DNA of 64,000 bases. It comes from Gambelia wislizenii. Its lineage: Eukaryota; Chordata; Lepidosauria; Squamata; Crotaphytidae. Every line of letters starts with the position of its first letter. The first letter of the stretch is position 1. A program made the position numbers and the translations under genes. Below, piece after piece: positions 1 to 11,100 of this stretch. The DNA lies in the NCBI GenBank assembly GCA_030847615.1, contig JAUMIR010000002.1, positions 283,010,028-283,074,027 of the forward strand, given 5' to 3'. Below the pieces are notes generated by a model. That model saw only the letters and a list, made by a program, of their open reading frames with translations. It had not been told where the DNA came from and made no database searches.

Positions 1-50
1 AACAATCCCACCCCCAATCTTCCATGCCTATATACCATTTCGGAGCAAGT

Positions 51-116
51 GGACACAGTTTGTGGCACTGACAGTTTGAAGAGCCACTTGGGAGAGCCCA
101 TGCCACCTTAAGCCAG
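51..116 (+). pseudogene. Exon 4 relic of unit 0
   Basis: It aligns base for base with exon 4 of copy A (16,652-16,728) from the GACACAGT stretch to the GCCAG|GT donor. The reading DTVC-TDSLKS is preserved, but CCT TAA at 106-111 stops the frame two codons before the splice site. The donor (AG|GTACGT) is intact. Confidence 0.6.
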
Positions 117-240
117 GTACGTCATTGTCTGCTGAGAGGGGAGAGGAGACAGCAAGGTTATGCAGACCATCCCTAAGAGGAATGGTGAAAGAGGTAGATG
201 AGACACATGTACACCCCGTAGTGCTAAGTTCTGATTGCAT

Positions 241-545
241 TGGGCTGGGGAGGCATCCACGGGGCCTCGGGAGGGTCTCCAAAGGTCCCGTGAAGGCCTT
301 GGGAGGGAGGGGGAGGGCTGGGGAGGCATCCACGGGGCCTCGGGAGGGTCTCTGGAGGCCCCGTGAAGGCCTTGGAAGGGAGTGGGGAGTCTGGAGAAAG
401 TGACTATGGGGCCTCCGGAGGCCCCATGGTCACTTTGGTGGGGGAGGGGGAGGGCAGTTATTATTCGCAGAATTTTCACATTTGGGTCACATTAGGGTCT
501 GGGGACCCTAACCCTCGCGAATGTGAAGGAACGACTGTATATTAT
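241..545 (+). repeat. GC-rich duplicated repeat ending in a transposon-like terminus
   Basis: Two copies of a ~79-bp unit (GGGGAGGCATCCACGGGGCC and following) lie at about 245-400. The stretch ends at 470-541 with sequence shared with the end of another GC-rich insert at 32,150-32,612: GAATGTGAAGGAACGACTGTA here, GGGACGACTGTA there. Such ends look like one inverted terminal repeat of a non-autonomous DNA transposon. No matching left end is seen. Confidence 0.4.
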
Positions 546-779
546 AGGCAGTAACATAATCTTTTTTGTTTATTAGCAATTAACGTAGTGGTGTAGATTT
601 GTTCAAAGAAAAGAAAGAGTAGACAACAAGTTGAGCATAAGTTAGCTGTGTGATGTAGCAGCAGCAGCAGCCAAAAAAAAAAAAAAGCCAATGTGATTTT
701 AGGCTGCATTAATAGGAATATAGTGTTTAGATCAAGGGAAGTAATAGTACCACTCCATTCTGCTTTGGTCAGTGTCCAG
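546..779. other. Spacer with no recognisable gene
   Basis: AT-rich sequence with a short CAG run (658-669) and an A14 tract (673-686). No coding signal or repeat family is recognised. Confidence 0.5.
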
Positions 780-1238
780 TGTTGGACAGCACAATTCAGG
801 AAGGATATTGAGAAGGATGGTGGAAGGTCTCTATGGGGAGTGGTTTCAGGAGCTGGTCATATTCAGCCTGGAGGAGAGAAGGTTGAGAGGTGACTTGATA
901 GCCATGTTTAAATATTTGAAGGAATATCATACTGAGGATGGGGCAAGCTTGTTTTCTGCTGCTCCAGAGACGACTACACGGAGAAGTGGGTTCAAACTAC
1001 AGGAGGAGAGATTCCACCTAAACATTAGGAAATAATTCCTGACAGTAAGAGCTGTTTGGAAGTGGAATACACTCCCTTGGAGTGTATTGAATTCTCCTTC
1101 TTTGGAGGTTTGTAAGCAGAGGCTAGATGGCCATCTGTCGCAAGGGCTTTGATTGTGTGTTCCTGCAGGGCAGAAGCAGATGGGATGGGATGGGATGGCT
1201 CTTGGGTCTCTTCCAGTCTTATGATTCTATGATTCTAG
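780..1238 (+). mobile_element. CR1 LINE, 3' end fragment
   Basis: The stretch from GGAGAGAAGGTTGAGAGG to the terminal CTTATGATTCTATGATTCTA matches the well-known 3' untranslated end of CR1 non-LTR retrotransposons, including the diagnostic 8-bp tail repeats. It is 5'-truncated and has no coding capacity. A GGGAT microsatellite lies at 1,179-1,196. Confidence 0.85.
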
Positions 1239-1869
1239 GCTGCATTCAGAGCTTGGGAAATTTACTTTTGGATTACATCTCCCAGAATTTTCCTCCAGCA
1301 CCCTTCTCAAGGTCTGGTTGCATTGTTCCTTTTCCAGCATTCTCTAGCCCAGTGGTTCTTAAGCTGGGGTCAACAATGTCCTCACAGGGGGTCCACAATG
1401 GCTTGAAGCCTGCTTGGCCCACCTCCTCCCTGTAGTGGAGCAGCCACGTGACAGGAACCAAGGCAAAGGCTGTCTGTCTGGCTTGGCCTGCACATTGCCA
1501 TTCAATCCACTCCAGCCACAAACTTGCAGGGAGAAGGAAGAGTGCTTCTGAGGGAAAGTTTAATGGATGGTGTAATTGTATTGTTGTTGTTGTTGTTGTT
1601 GCTGTTGCTGTTAGCTATTATTATTGGGGTTTTAAATCTTGAGTTAAGTCTTGGGACATCAAAAGATATTTAAAGGGGGTAAAGAAAAAGTTAAGAACCA
1701 TGGCTTAGCCCAAGGGCTCTCGCATAACACTAATAGGATACTGGTATCTTCGTTACAACAATAAAACTATTGTTCCCAGTAATATTACTCCAAATTTTTA
1801 TATATATTCTTTATATTTTTTTGTTAAAAGAGCCAGAACGTTGTAGAAGTTTCAGCATAGCACGATGAC
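1239..1869. other. Spacer with GTT microsatellite
   Basis: No gene seen. A (GTT)n run with GCTGTT variants occupies about 1,580-1,612. The rest is unclassified intronic-type sequence of the broken unit 0. Confidence 0.5.
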
Positions 1870-2102
1870 TGTGGAGAACAGGATCCTCCTTACTCAGTGT
1901 CAGTATCCCATTGAAGGACCCACTAGTGTTCAGATTTCAGAAGAGGGAAGAGAATGTGTTGCCTCAACAACATGCCTGCAAACTACCGAGAGGGAGCTGG
2001 CTTGGTGGACAGTGTTGGGTTAGGAGAGAAGACACCTGTGGTCTAGTACTGCAGGATTTCTCTTTGGACTTTATAATGTTACACACGGGGAATCATTTCT
2101 CA

Positions 2103-2163
2103 TAGACCGATGAAGTCCTCCAGAACAGGAGTTTTGAGATGGAAGAGTCTTCTAGCACTTGAG
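2103..2163 (+). pseudogene. Exon 11 relic of unit 0
   Basis: It aligns with exon 11 of copy A (18,598-18,655). One base is missing near the start and the exon-final TGG is TGA, directly followed by an intact GTAAGG donor. This confirms that the unit is a pseudogene. Confidence 0.6.
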
Positions 2164-2550
2164 TAAGGAAGAAATGGCTGCCCTTCTGAAACGTGAGGGT
2201 GAGGGTGGGCTGGAGGATGTCCCTCTTATGAATAGGAGCAGCTACAAGGGATATTGCAGGATGGGCAAGGCCGAGACTCAACCACTGGGATAAAATTTGG
2301 CACTTGTTGATTATACTTTTGATGTCAAATCTCTGAAGAAAAGACATCCACAGTGCCTTTCTTGGAAGTTGCATCTTGGGAGCCCAAAAAGGAAAGAGAA
2401 AATTATCAAGAAAGATATCTTTTAAAAAAATCATAACTTTCCACAGCCTCTTTCAGGCTATTATTTGTAGTATTATGGGGGCACTTAGGGTTTATTTTGG
2501 CTTTCTTTGACCAGTAGTGAGTGGAGGGGCATACTTTTGCTGAATCAGTT

Positions 2551-2556
2551 AATAAA
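2551..2556 (+). terminator. Poly(A) signal AATAAA of unit 0
   Basis: AATAAA lies in the 3' UTR relic, at the position equivalent to AATAAA 42,895-42,900 in unit B and ATTAAA 20,977-20,982 in copy A. The flanking 120 bases are almost identical to unit B. Confidence 0.5.
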
Positions 2557-2703
2557 ATTATTTCTTCTCCAACTTAAATTTCATGGGTTTTTTTTCTCAA
2601 GAGCCAGTCTGCTTTATCTACAATAAACAAAGCATGGTATTTGCTTTGAAATATGTAGTTTTAGAAAATTTTGAAATTGATTTTCTCTTCATTATGCATT
2701 TCT

Positions 2704-2925
2704 GGAGAGCTGGTGTGGTGTAGAGGTTTTTGCACTGGACTATGACTCTGAAGATCAGAATTCGTATTCTGCTTGGACATTGAACCCACTGGGTGACCTC
2801 GAGTGAGTGATACTCTCTCAGCCTCAGAGGAAGGCTGAGACCCCCTCTGAACAAATCTTGCCTAGAAAACCCCGTGATAACTTCACCTTACAGTTGCCAT
2901 GAGCCAGAAAAGAGTTGGAGAAACA
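2704..2925 (+). mobile_element. tRNA-derived SINE
   Basis: It begins with a tRNA-like head (GTGTGGTGTAGAGGTTTTTGC, resembling an A box) followed by a degenerate B-box region and the body CCACTGGGTGACCTCGAGTG ... CTCTCAGCCTCAGAGGAAGG. The tail is CAGTTGCCATGAGCCAGAAA. This composite is typical of lizard tRNA-SINEs. The duplicate at 43,044-43,265 has the same insertion site. Confidence 0.75.
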
Positions 2926-3984
2926 CAAGGGCAATACATTTCTGAGTAAATGTGCCTTGCCTTCCTTTTGAGATGAGGTCTACATCAAATCTTTGAGGAA
3001 GGAGAGGAGTCTTCCAATCCTAACTCCAATCCTTCTTTTCATTTGAGAAGTGCAGGTCCTCTGTTTCTCATATCAAAGCAACATAGTGCAGAATGACAAG
3101 TTCTGTTGTGTTTTGAAGGCCACAGTGAAGAGGATTTGCAGGGCAGAAGGAGAGACTCAGAACCTGCAGGAAAGAACAGGGGGCCCTTGTGACCAAAGTT
3201 AAGAACTTATCCCCCAACAACCTATGCTGAAAAGACTGCCTTGCCTAGGAGTTCGACGGCATTCAGAAAAGTTGGTGTTTTGGCCTGTGGAATCAAGATT
3301 CCTTAGTCAGAATTGAGAAGCTCGAGTCTGACCTGTCCAACCCTATATGGTAATACACTCTTGAGCTTTTCTGGCAATTGCGAGTATGGGAGAAATGTGA
3401 GGGGCTGAAGGACTTGTACCAACAATCTCAGTCTTTGAGCCTGTGGCTGTCTTGGAGGGACTTACAGGCAAGCCTGTGCCGTGTTGGGCTTTTCTATGCT
3501 CTAGGTGGTCCCAGTCACCTGTGGGTCACTTCCGTGGAGGGAGTACGGTACTCAAGCAGCAGCTCCTGCTTCTCCACACTTTGGCTCTCCTGCTGATACC
3601 AAATAAGAGTAAAACAGGAGCATTCTTCATGACATTAAAGTACGAGCAATTGAGGACTGGTATCAAATGGTAGTAAGTCAGGAGCAGTCAAGGCTTGCCT
3701 GGATCTCTTTCTGGATGAATTTGAGCCCTCCCACCATGAAAATACTTGTATTACCTAAGCAGTGGTGTCACTAGGGTTGGTGTTACCCAGTCTGGTAACT
3801 CATGGTGTCGCCCCCCCCCCAATTGACTTCCTCCCATAATAGACCATGCAGAATACTTACTGAAGTTTTTGTGCTAATGTTGCTCTTAATTCGTTATCTC
3901 CATATATCATTGAACGTAGTGGCAATAGTTGTGACATAAACAACTAGCAAAATTGGAGACTGATGAGCAGTGTATTTTTATGTA

Positions 3985-4120
3985 CCCTGGCCATCATCTC
4001 TCAGCCTCAAAGGAGGGCAAAGGCAAGCCACGTCTGAAGAAATCATACCTGAAAACCCCATGATTAGGTTGGCCTTAGTGTAACCATAAGTCAGAAATGA
4101 GTTGAAGGCAGATAACAACA
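3985..4120 (+). mobile_element. SINE 3' half
   Basis: CATCTCTCAGCCTCAAAGGA through CCATAAGTCAGAAATGAGTTG and CAACA matches the body and tail of the tRNA-SINE type at 2,704-2,925. The tRNA-like head is missing. Confidence 0.6.
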
Positions 4121-4289
4121 TAGAGTCAATACAGTGTTGGAAGGGATCCCAAGGACCATCTAGTCTAACCCCCAGCCATACAGGAAGACAGGACCGCAGT
4201 ACTGTCAAAATGTGTTCATCCAGCTTCTGAATAGTCCACCACCCTCCGATGTAATGCATGCATTCCTATGAATAAAGGCTCACTCACAC

Positions 4290-4325
4290 TGGAGTGGTGG
4301 TGGTGGTCATGGTGGTGGTGGAGGA
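4290..4325. repeat. (TGG)n microsatellite
   Basis: Interrupted run of TGG triplets, GGTGGTGGTGGTCATGGTGG followed by TGG repeats. Confidence 0.8.
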
Positions 4326-4440
4326 GCACACAGCTGGTTACGGGGTGTTTCCAAAGTGATGGGGGGTTGAGAAAAAAACGTTTGCAAAGTTGAAATGCTA
4401 ATGACAGGCACTATTGGATTGTGAGTCAGTTAGGTCTGGC

Positions 4441-4610
4441 AACTTCCACCAAATCCTGAAGCTAAGCAGGGTCAGCCTTGGTTAGTACTTGGATGGGAGA
4501 CTGCAAAGAATCCCAGGTGCTGCAGGCTGTACAGAGGAAGGAAATGGCAAAGCCATCCCTGGTTTCTTCTTGCCCCCTCTCTCGAAGGTAGGGCAACCTC
4601 CTACTATGGG
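4441..4610 (+). mobile_element. 5S rRNA-derived SINE
   Basis: Positions 4,457-4,528 match the 3' half of vertebrate 5S rRNA: GAAGCTAAGCAGGGTC, then GGTTAGTACTTGGATGGGAG and a degenerate GGTGCTGCAGGCT. The sequence then continues into a SINE body (CAGAGGAAGGAAATGGCAAA) rather than ending. Such 5S-headed SINEs are characteristic of lepidosaurs. It is not a functional 5S gene because the 5' half and internal promoter are incomplete. Confidence 0.75.
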
Positions 4611-5051
4611 AATAATGGGGTGGGCAAAGAATCTCTGGATTATTAGTTCTTCCCCCTTCCCACCACAATAGTCATTGTTTTTGTTCAACTGTGGCCTCAA
4701 TTGGTAGTCCATCACTATTTTAAAACCCTAATTCAAGAAAATCACTGTATGGATAACTCTTTTTGTCCAACTCATCTTAAATTCAACCCGTCCTGCTGAC
4801 AAGGTTCACCAGCATTACCAGTCCAGAGCATGATGCTTCTCCCTATTGTCTAGAGTGATAAAACACAAATCCTACCAGATAGGGTTCTGCTTTGAAATCT
4901 ACAATGTGTTTTAGTGTGTTATATCTGCATTTTCAGTAAAGAGATTAAATATGATTTTTACACAAGGTTTTACAAATAATGGTAGTACTGGTATCCCTTT
5001 ACTCTGCTGTGATTGGTCTGCTTTGGGAGTAAGGTACCACACTTCAAAAAG

Positions 5052-5262
5052 GACATTGTCCAGCTGAAATGTGTCTAGAGGAGGGTGATGAAGATGGTAA
5101 AAATGCTGAAAAACAAGCACTATGGGGAATGATTGAGGGAGCTGAGGATGGTTAGTCTGTAGAAGAGGAGTCTGAGACGTGATATTACAGCCATTTTGAA
5201 ATCCTTGAAGAGACAGCATATAGAAGATGGAGTGAAATCTTTTCTCCTTCTCCAGAGTGCTT
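5052..5262 (+). mobile_element. CR1 LINE fragment
   Basis: GGACATTGTCCAGCTGAAATG ... GAGCTGAGGATGGTTAGTCTG ... CATATAGAAGATGGAGTGA follows the order of the CR1 3' region. It is truncated at both ends and lacks the terminal tail. Paralogous fragments lie at 26,660-26,872 and 62,900-63,100. Confidence 0.65.
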
Positions 5263-6604
5263 ATCACCCTAGCCAGTTGTTTGTGTGATTTTTGCTTGCA
5301 AACCCATCTCTCCTATTCAGAATGAGAGCAGAATGGCAAAGCACTCTTTTGCACCATCACAACATTTACACTTGAGTGGTGTTAGTTCCCATATTGGCTT
5401 TCTCTCCCTGGAAATATGACAATACCACTTACACCACACCTTGTTTGCTCAACCTCCTGCTCCATTGGCGTTTATTTTTTAAAGGAAGCCATAACTGTGC
5501 CATTATGTGATGATGTTACCATAGGGGGAAGAACCCATTCCCTGCCCAGGTCTTGGCTTAATCTTGCCTGTGTCTACTTCGAAGTAAGTCACACTGAGTT
5601 CTCTAGGAGTTAATCCTAGGTCAATAGGTATAGGCTTGCAGCTTTGATGCAGCTGTAAAACTGTCTTCTCGCATTGCTCTGGGAAAGGTGTTTTTGTGTT
5701 TGCATGTATCCAGAAAATTTGTGTCTTAAGGAGAGCCAGTGTACTGGAGAGTTCTTGGCCAGTCTCCAACTTTCCTTTTTTGGACAATGGACTGAAGCGT
5801 GGGACGGCCTTCTAGCTCCAGAGGTTTCTGGATGAGATTGATTATTTAGATCTATTTCCATTTGCTTTCAGGCCTGGTTATGGGACAAAGATCACTTTGG
5901 TCACTTTGGTGGATGACCTATGCTAGGAACTAGAGAGGGGAAATATGTTCCCTTTGTTTCTGCTGGATTTCTCAGCGGGTTTTTGGATCATGGAAACTTA
6001 TTCCAGACAAGGCAAAGGTGCTCCTGCTCAGTCAACAGGAGACCAGGAGGAGGGATTCAGTCTGCCGGATGGGGATATGTTCCCCTGAAGGTCCACATCT
6101 TCTGTGTGCTCCTGGATTGAACCCTGAGCCCAGAGGGTCAGGGACTCCATTTTCTAAATTGAATTTCATCCCCTCCACACCACAATAGTCTTATCTCCTA
6201 ATCTGATTCGCAAGGAAATCTCATCCCTGGAAATGTGCAAGATTTTTCTCCTGGGTCATTTGACATAGTTTTGAAACTTGTCCTTTTGTTTTATTTGTGC
6301 TATCATTACAATATGTTTTGAATAGAGTTACAGCTCTTGTGCTTGCAGGTATGTGTGTGTGGGTGGGGCTGGGGGAGTGATTTCTTCAGTTTAGTTTTTC
6401 CTGAAAAGGATTTATTTGTACTCATTTCAGCCATGATGGGTCTATTGAGTTAAATGTTTTTCAAGTTGTTCTAATAGTTCAACTAGAAGTGCTTTATATT
6501 AGCTATTCCTTTCTCTTTAATTCCCTCAACCAATTATATTTATATTTTGGTTTTAAAAAGTGATGTTCTAAGAAATGACAAAGACATCATGGTGGTAGTG
6601 CAAA
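5263..6604. other. 5' flank of copy A, no gene recognised
   Basis: This stretch is conserved in unit C (43,735-45,075) with few indels. In shorter, more diverged form it also appears in unit B (32,030-32,150 and 32,610-34,380). Short open frames here carry no family signature and I could not support a gene. Confidence 0.5.
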
Positions 6605-6925
6605 GAGTATCTCTGCTCTGAATGGGCTCACTATTTTGTTGTTTAGTTTTTTCTCCTTATACTTAAAGTATCTCTTCTCTGAATGGGCTCACTATTTTGT
6701 TGTGTAGTTTTTTCTGCTTATATTTAAACCATCTCTCCTCTGAATGGGCTCACTATTTTGTTGTGTAGTTTTTTCTCCTTATAATTAAACCATCTCTCCT
6801 CTGAATGGGCTCACTATTTTGTTGTGTAGTTTTTTCTCCTTATACTTAAAGTATCTCTTCTCTAAATGGACTCATTATCTTCCCCAGTAGTTTTTTGATT
6901 TGTTTTTTTTACATTAGCTGAAAAT
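6605..6925. repeat. 61-bp minisatellite upstream of copy A
   Basis: Five tandem units with the core CTGAATGGGCTCACTATTTT recur every 61 bases (6,621, 6,682, 6,743, 6,804, 6,865). The last unit is the most diverged. Unit C has six units (45,075-45,440) and unit B a single ancestral one (about 34,380-34,445). The array lies about 1.1 kb before the proposed start codon. Confidence 0.85.
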
Positions 6926-7109
6926 ATATCTGCATCAAAATGTTTGGGTAACATATCTCTTTCTATTTGAATCCATGCTATTGTGTTAGCGGCTTTTATG
7001 AATTTGACCGTATGAAGCAAACTTGGTCGAGCTAAAGCTGCGCATGAAGAATTACTCTACTTGGAACTATTCATGAACCTCAAAGATTTCTTCCCTCCGA
7101 TGTTTAAAC

Positions 7110-7690
7110 TTATTTCCAATTTTGTAAATTTTGTCTTAAGCATTGATGTTGGGATGGGCTCAAAGATGAAAAAAAAAATAGCTAAGAGATGGGCCTGCAC
7201 TGTAGCTAGCCTGCCCAATAGAGTAAGTGGTCGAGTAGACCATTTCTTTTTGATTGTCTGATATAGCGAAATATTTGTAATTCACAAGGACCTTCGGTGA
7301 AAATATGGCAGAGGGCCTTTGTTCCCTGGCGGCCTTTGAGAATTGCTTTTGCAGTCCTTGTATAATGGGTATTTGCAATTTTGTAAATTTTGTCTTTTGG
7401 TGGATTGGCCTGAAGAAGAACAAATATTTATGTGGATAAAGCTCGGCTTGGATAATAGAGAAAATGGTAGAGAAAAATAATTCCTTTTTTTTATGCCCCC
7501 CACCCTGCTGAACAGTAAATATTTTCTTGTAATTCACAGGTACACCTGGTGGGAACATGGGAGAGGGCCTTCCAGTGGCTGATCGCAGTATTCGGAATTG
7601 CCTTCTTTCTGGAAGTGGGTGAAAAGCTGTTTTTGTTTCCTCTACGAGCTTTTGAGAATTGACCTTGCAGCCCTTGGATCATGTGTTGGA
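7110..7690. repeat. Two tandem ~290-bp units just upstream of exon 1
   Basis: Both units contain the string CAATTTTGTAAATTTTGTCTT, then GTAATTCACA..., GGCAGAGGG/GGGAGAGGG, TTGAGAATTG and TTGCAG(T/C)CCTTG. Unit 1 is about 7,110-7,370 and unit 2 about 7,371-7,690. Copy C has the same pair (45,655-46,270) but unit B only one (35,890-36,165). The position suggests promoter-proximal sequence, but no TATA box or defined promoter could be identified. Confidence 0.65.
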
Positions 7691-8154
7691 CTATGATTTG
7701 TTCTCGTTCTTTGAATCTGTTCAACTGCTTTCCACTTTTAAGGGAGATCTGCCATGCTTGTATGGATTCAAAAAGCGGCAGTTGTGTGTCTGGATTCTGG
7801 AGCCCTTTGTGTTTACATGGTTGCCATGACAATGAGGTTCCGATCCAGCCCAGGGCTGCTCATTTCCCTTCTGGACTTGGCTGTGGGCAGAAGCCCCTTG
7901 GGATCGCTCCTGCCAGTGGTCCCCGGTTGAGCGAACGCTTGCAGTGCATTCAGGAGACGATGGCATTCACCAGACTGCGCAGAGTAAGCGCTGACCCCCT
8001 GGCATTGGTGGGACAGAAGGAGGGTCACTGGGCACACAGCAAGGGGCCACCAGCTGCACTGACCTTGCGAAGCAGCCCCAGGAAAATCCCCCTCAGAAAG
8101 GAGAGGGAGGTGAAAATCATACCCAAGGGCAAGGGAAGTAGTTTTGAAATATAG
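7681..8154 (+). other. Conserved open frame spanning exon 1 (157 codons)
   Basis: An uninterrupted frame containing the proposed start ATG (7,960) is also open in copy C (46,275-46,748) and, more diverged, in unit B (36,178-36,612). Its upstream part would encode a His/Cys-containing stretch and its downstream part reads through the GTAAGC donor at 7,984. It may simply be an exon plus flanking sequence spared from indels, or a single-exon isoform. No known domain is visible. Confidence 0.35.
7960..7983 (+). CDS. Copy A exon 1 (start codon)
   Basis: ATG has A at -3 and G at +4, a strong initiation context, and encodes MAFTRLRR followed directly by a GTAAGC donor. Units B and C keep the ATG, the frame and the donor. 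It joins in phase 0 to exon 2. Chosen by context and conservation, without transcript evidence. Confidence 0.45.
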
Positions 8155-11100
8155 TAGTTTAGTTGATTTTCCTTGTGTTTTTTCTGGGCTGTGAGGCCGT
8201 GTTATGGAATAGTTTTATTCTGACGTTTTGCCTGCATCTGTGGCTGGCATCTTCAGAGATTGGTTGGGTTGGAGTGTGTGTGGAGTTTATATATTGTGAA
8301 CCCCTTTTGGGGAGTATATGTAAATTTGTGTATTTGAATGGTTAGTTTCTGGGTATAGAAATGCAAGGAGGATTAGTGTCTGTTTGGCTAATGGTTAGGG
8401 TTTTTTTTAATAATTCCTTTTTATTTATCAAAAAACAGTAGAATACAATTGAATATGTCCATTTGATAGTTACAAGTCACTACAAAATGTCAGACAGTCA
8501 GCCTAAGTACCTCAGACCAGAACTTCTGAACCAGAGGGCAATAAAACCACATGTGGAGATATGTGCCTTTGTTCTTGCCACCCCTCCAGCAATTGGGACT
8601 ACTACTTTTGGTGATTTGAGCCAGTCTGTGGGGTGTCAAATACCACTTATAAACTACCTTAACTGTGTTTTCTTGTATTATGACTGGACTTATCCAAAAC
8701 ATTGGAGATTTACAGATGTTTAACCAGTCCAGATCGCTTAAGGGGTGCGCTACCTCAGTTTCCCAGGCTGATTTCAATCGAATGGTCCGTCATTGTGGTT
8801 TCTATCATAAAGTTGTATATAATTGCCATGTGGCCCTTGACCTGACTGGTAGAGGGCATACATAAGTTTTCAAATTTTGTTAGAGGTCTAGAGGCAAAGC
8901 CCTGATGTTGCATGTGGGATAAGAAATGCACCATTTGGGTGATTTGTATCCAAGTGGGCTGAATGGGGTCCAAATCCTTTATGAGTTCTTCTTTGCTTTT
9001 AGAAACATGTTTATTATATAGATCAGATATCATATATATCCCCTTCTTGTCCCAATCTAGGTAAGTTGTGTATTTGATCGGGTCAAAAAATTTGGGATGG
9101 GTCAGGAAGGGGCGGATGTGTGATACCTGGGGCATCCTTTTGTGACTCCACTGTTTCCAAACTCATAAATACATTTGTGAGAAAGGATTTTCAATTTTTT
9201 TGATGTGAGGGTAGGAAAGATTAGAGAAGTACATTTCCATATGTTTTGGGTCTTTCAGTTTTAATTCTGTCTCAATCCAGTTAGTTTGGGGGGTTTTCTT
9301 GAATATCTGGACCAGATACGTAAGTTTAGCAGCCATAAAGTAGTATGGCAAACTTATAATGACCAGCCACCCGTTTGGAGTTTCTGATATAAAATACCTT
9401 TTAGAAATCTTGTTTTTTTATTGTTGAAAATGAAAGTGTGGAATAGTTTTTTTTCCAAATGTTGAAGTTTGTCAAAGGGGGTTCCAGAGTGATCATGAAA
9501 AATAGGAATAGAAGTCGTGCAAGTACAAACATTTTAGTATCGCTATCCATTCCAAGAGGGAGAGGTTAAATGTAGCCTAGTGGTTTATTTTTTGCTTTAT
9601 CCAGGTTGTGAGTTGTTTATAGTTCCATGGCAACAGTTGAATTATGTTTTTGGTGATTAGTATCCCTAGATATTTTAATCCAGAGGGTTGTAGATGTAAT
9701 TTAGTCAGCTGTTGCCATTCGTGTTGTGTTGAGTGCGGGGTATTTGGGCATAGTAGTTTTGATTTTTGCATGTTTACTGTAAAACTTGTGTATGTGTCAA
9801 ATTTGTTCAGTATCTTTTGGAGGGCAGGAAATGCAATTGTCATGTTTGTGATATAGAGTAAAATGTCGTCCACAAAAATTCCAATTTTGTGCATTTGTTG
9901 GTGGATTGCAGGCCCTTCGATTTGGTGTGTCATCCTAATTGGTTCTGCAAGGGGTTCTATGGCAATTGCGAATAATAGAGGGGACAATGGGCACCCCTGG
10001 TTGGTTCTCTGATGAGTTCGAATGTTTGTGAATCTACTTTGTTAGCATAGATCATTGCTTCAGAATTGGAGTACAGATTTTGGAGAAATGTTACGAATTG
10101 GTGTCCCATATTCATTTTTTGGAGCACTCCAAATAGGTATGTCCATTCCAACCAATCAAAGGCTTTCAATGCGTCTAGTGATATCAAAGCCAGGAGTGTG
10201 TGCCTTTTGTTGCAAAAGTGCATTATATTTAGTGTTCTTCTGATGGTGTCGGCTAGCTGCCGGCCAGGCAAAATGAAAGAGATGCAAAGACACTCTATGT
10301 TAGGTGTATTAACTAAATTGACCCCAAATCACAAGATTCATCAAGACAAACAGACACTCATTCAATTGATGAAAATAAAATCTGAATTAGAGGAATTAGA
10401 TTTTAAAAGCATCCATATAGCCACCCAATATACAAAGGCACGTTACTATCAGCATGGGAATAAAAACTCGAAACTACTGGCATGCCTAGTTAAGAGGAAA
10501 GCTGAAAAAAGAACCATCTCACAGATTAAAACCCTCAATGGGATTACTGTTAACTAAAACCATGGACATACTCCAGAAATATCACACATTGTATAAAGAG
10601 TTATATATGTCGGAGTGCCCTCAATCCCTAGATCTCACCCAATCCTTAGACTCACTAAAAATCCCAGAACGTACAGAACAATACAAAGCAGCTCTAAATT
10701 CCAGAATCACCATACAAGAAATTGAACAAACAATTACTCAACTGGAACTGGGACAGGTGCCAGGGCCCGTCGGATTCTCCACTGAATTCTATAAACAACT
10801 GAAAACTGAACTTACCCCACACCTACACAACCTGTATAATGAACTCCTCCACAATGGTCTGCATCCATGCAGCTGGAAGAGATCACGGATCATCCCGATC
10901 CCCAAGACAGAGGATGACACAACTGTCATCACTGCCTTTAAAGCAATTGCCCTGATCAACTCTGACCTTAAAATAATGACCTCAGTCTTTTAAAAACACC
11001 TGAAGGCTTTCATCACTGATTACATACATTCCAACTAAAAAGGCTTTATACCTGGCCGGCGGCTAGCTGACGCCATCAGAAGAACACTAAATATAATGTA

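Larger units (their letters stand above)
1..2600 (+). pseudogene. Unit 0: broken 3' part of the tandem acidic-protein gene
   Basis: This is the left-most, decayed copy of the gene family whose intact members are at 7,960-20,982 and 46,554-57,857. Positions 51-116 align with exon 4 of the intact copies, 1,870-2,420 with the exon 11 region, and 2,455-2,575 with the 3' UTR end. The stretch between is replaced by a GC-rich repeat and a CR1. The exon 4 relic has an in-frame TAA at 109-111. The exon 11 relic has lost one base and its last codon TGG has become TGA. Bases 1-44 resemble 41,018-41,055 of unit B, so this copy is of the B type. It cannot make the family protein. The window edge cuts off its 5' part. 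Confidence 0.6.
3344..5179. other. Segment present here but deleted from the C side
   Basis: Unit C passes directly from the equivalent of 3,343 to that of 5,180 at about 43,645. Parts of this segment recur in the older paralogous flank (3,420-3,760 in 24,770-24,980, and 4,665-5,180 in 26,490-26,800). The simplest reading is therefore a deletion in C rather than an insertion here. It holds SINE pieces, a TGG run and part of a CR1, but no gene. Confidence 0.75.

Noticed and set aside
2710..2770. Possible tRNA gene
   Set aside because: The tRNA-like head is degenerate, cannot form a full cloverleaf by eye and is joined to a SINE tail.
4457..4530. Possible 5S rRNA gene
   Set aside because: Only the 3' half is present and it continues into a SINE body.
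6605..6925. CRISPR-like regularly spaced repeats
   Set aside because: The 61-bp units are contiguous without unique spacers and the window is clearly vertebrate.
10538..10993. 151-codon frame resembling a reverse-transcriptase upstream region, considered as a host gene
   Set aside because: It belongs to the L1-like fragment, with broken frames before and after and an altered GPDGF motif.
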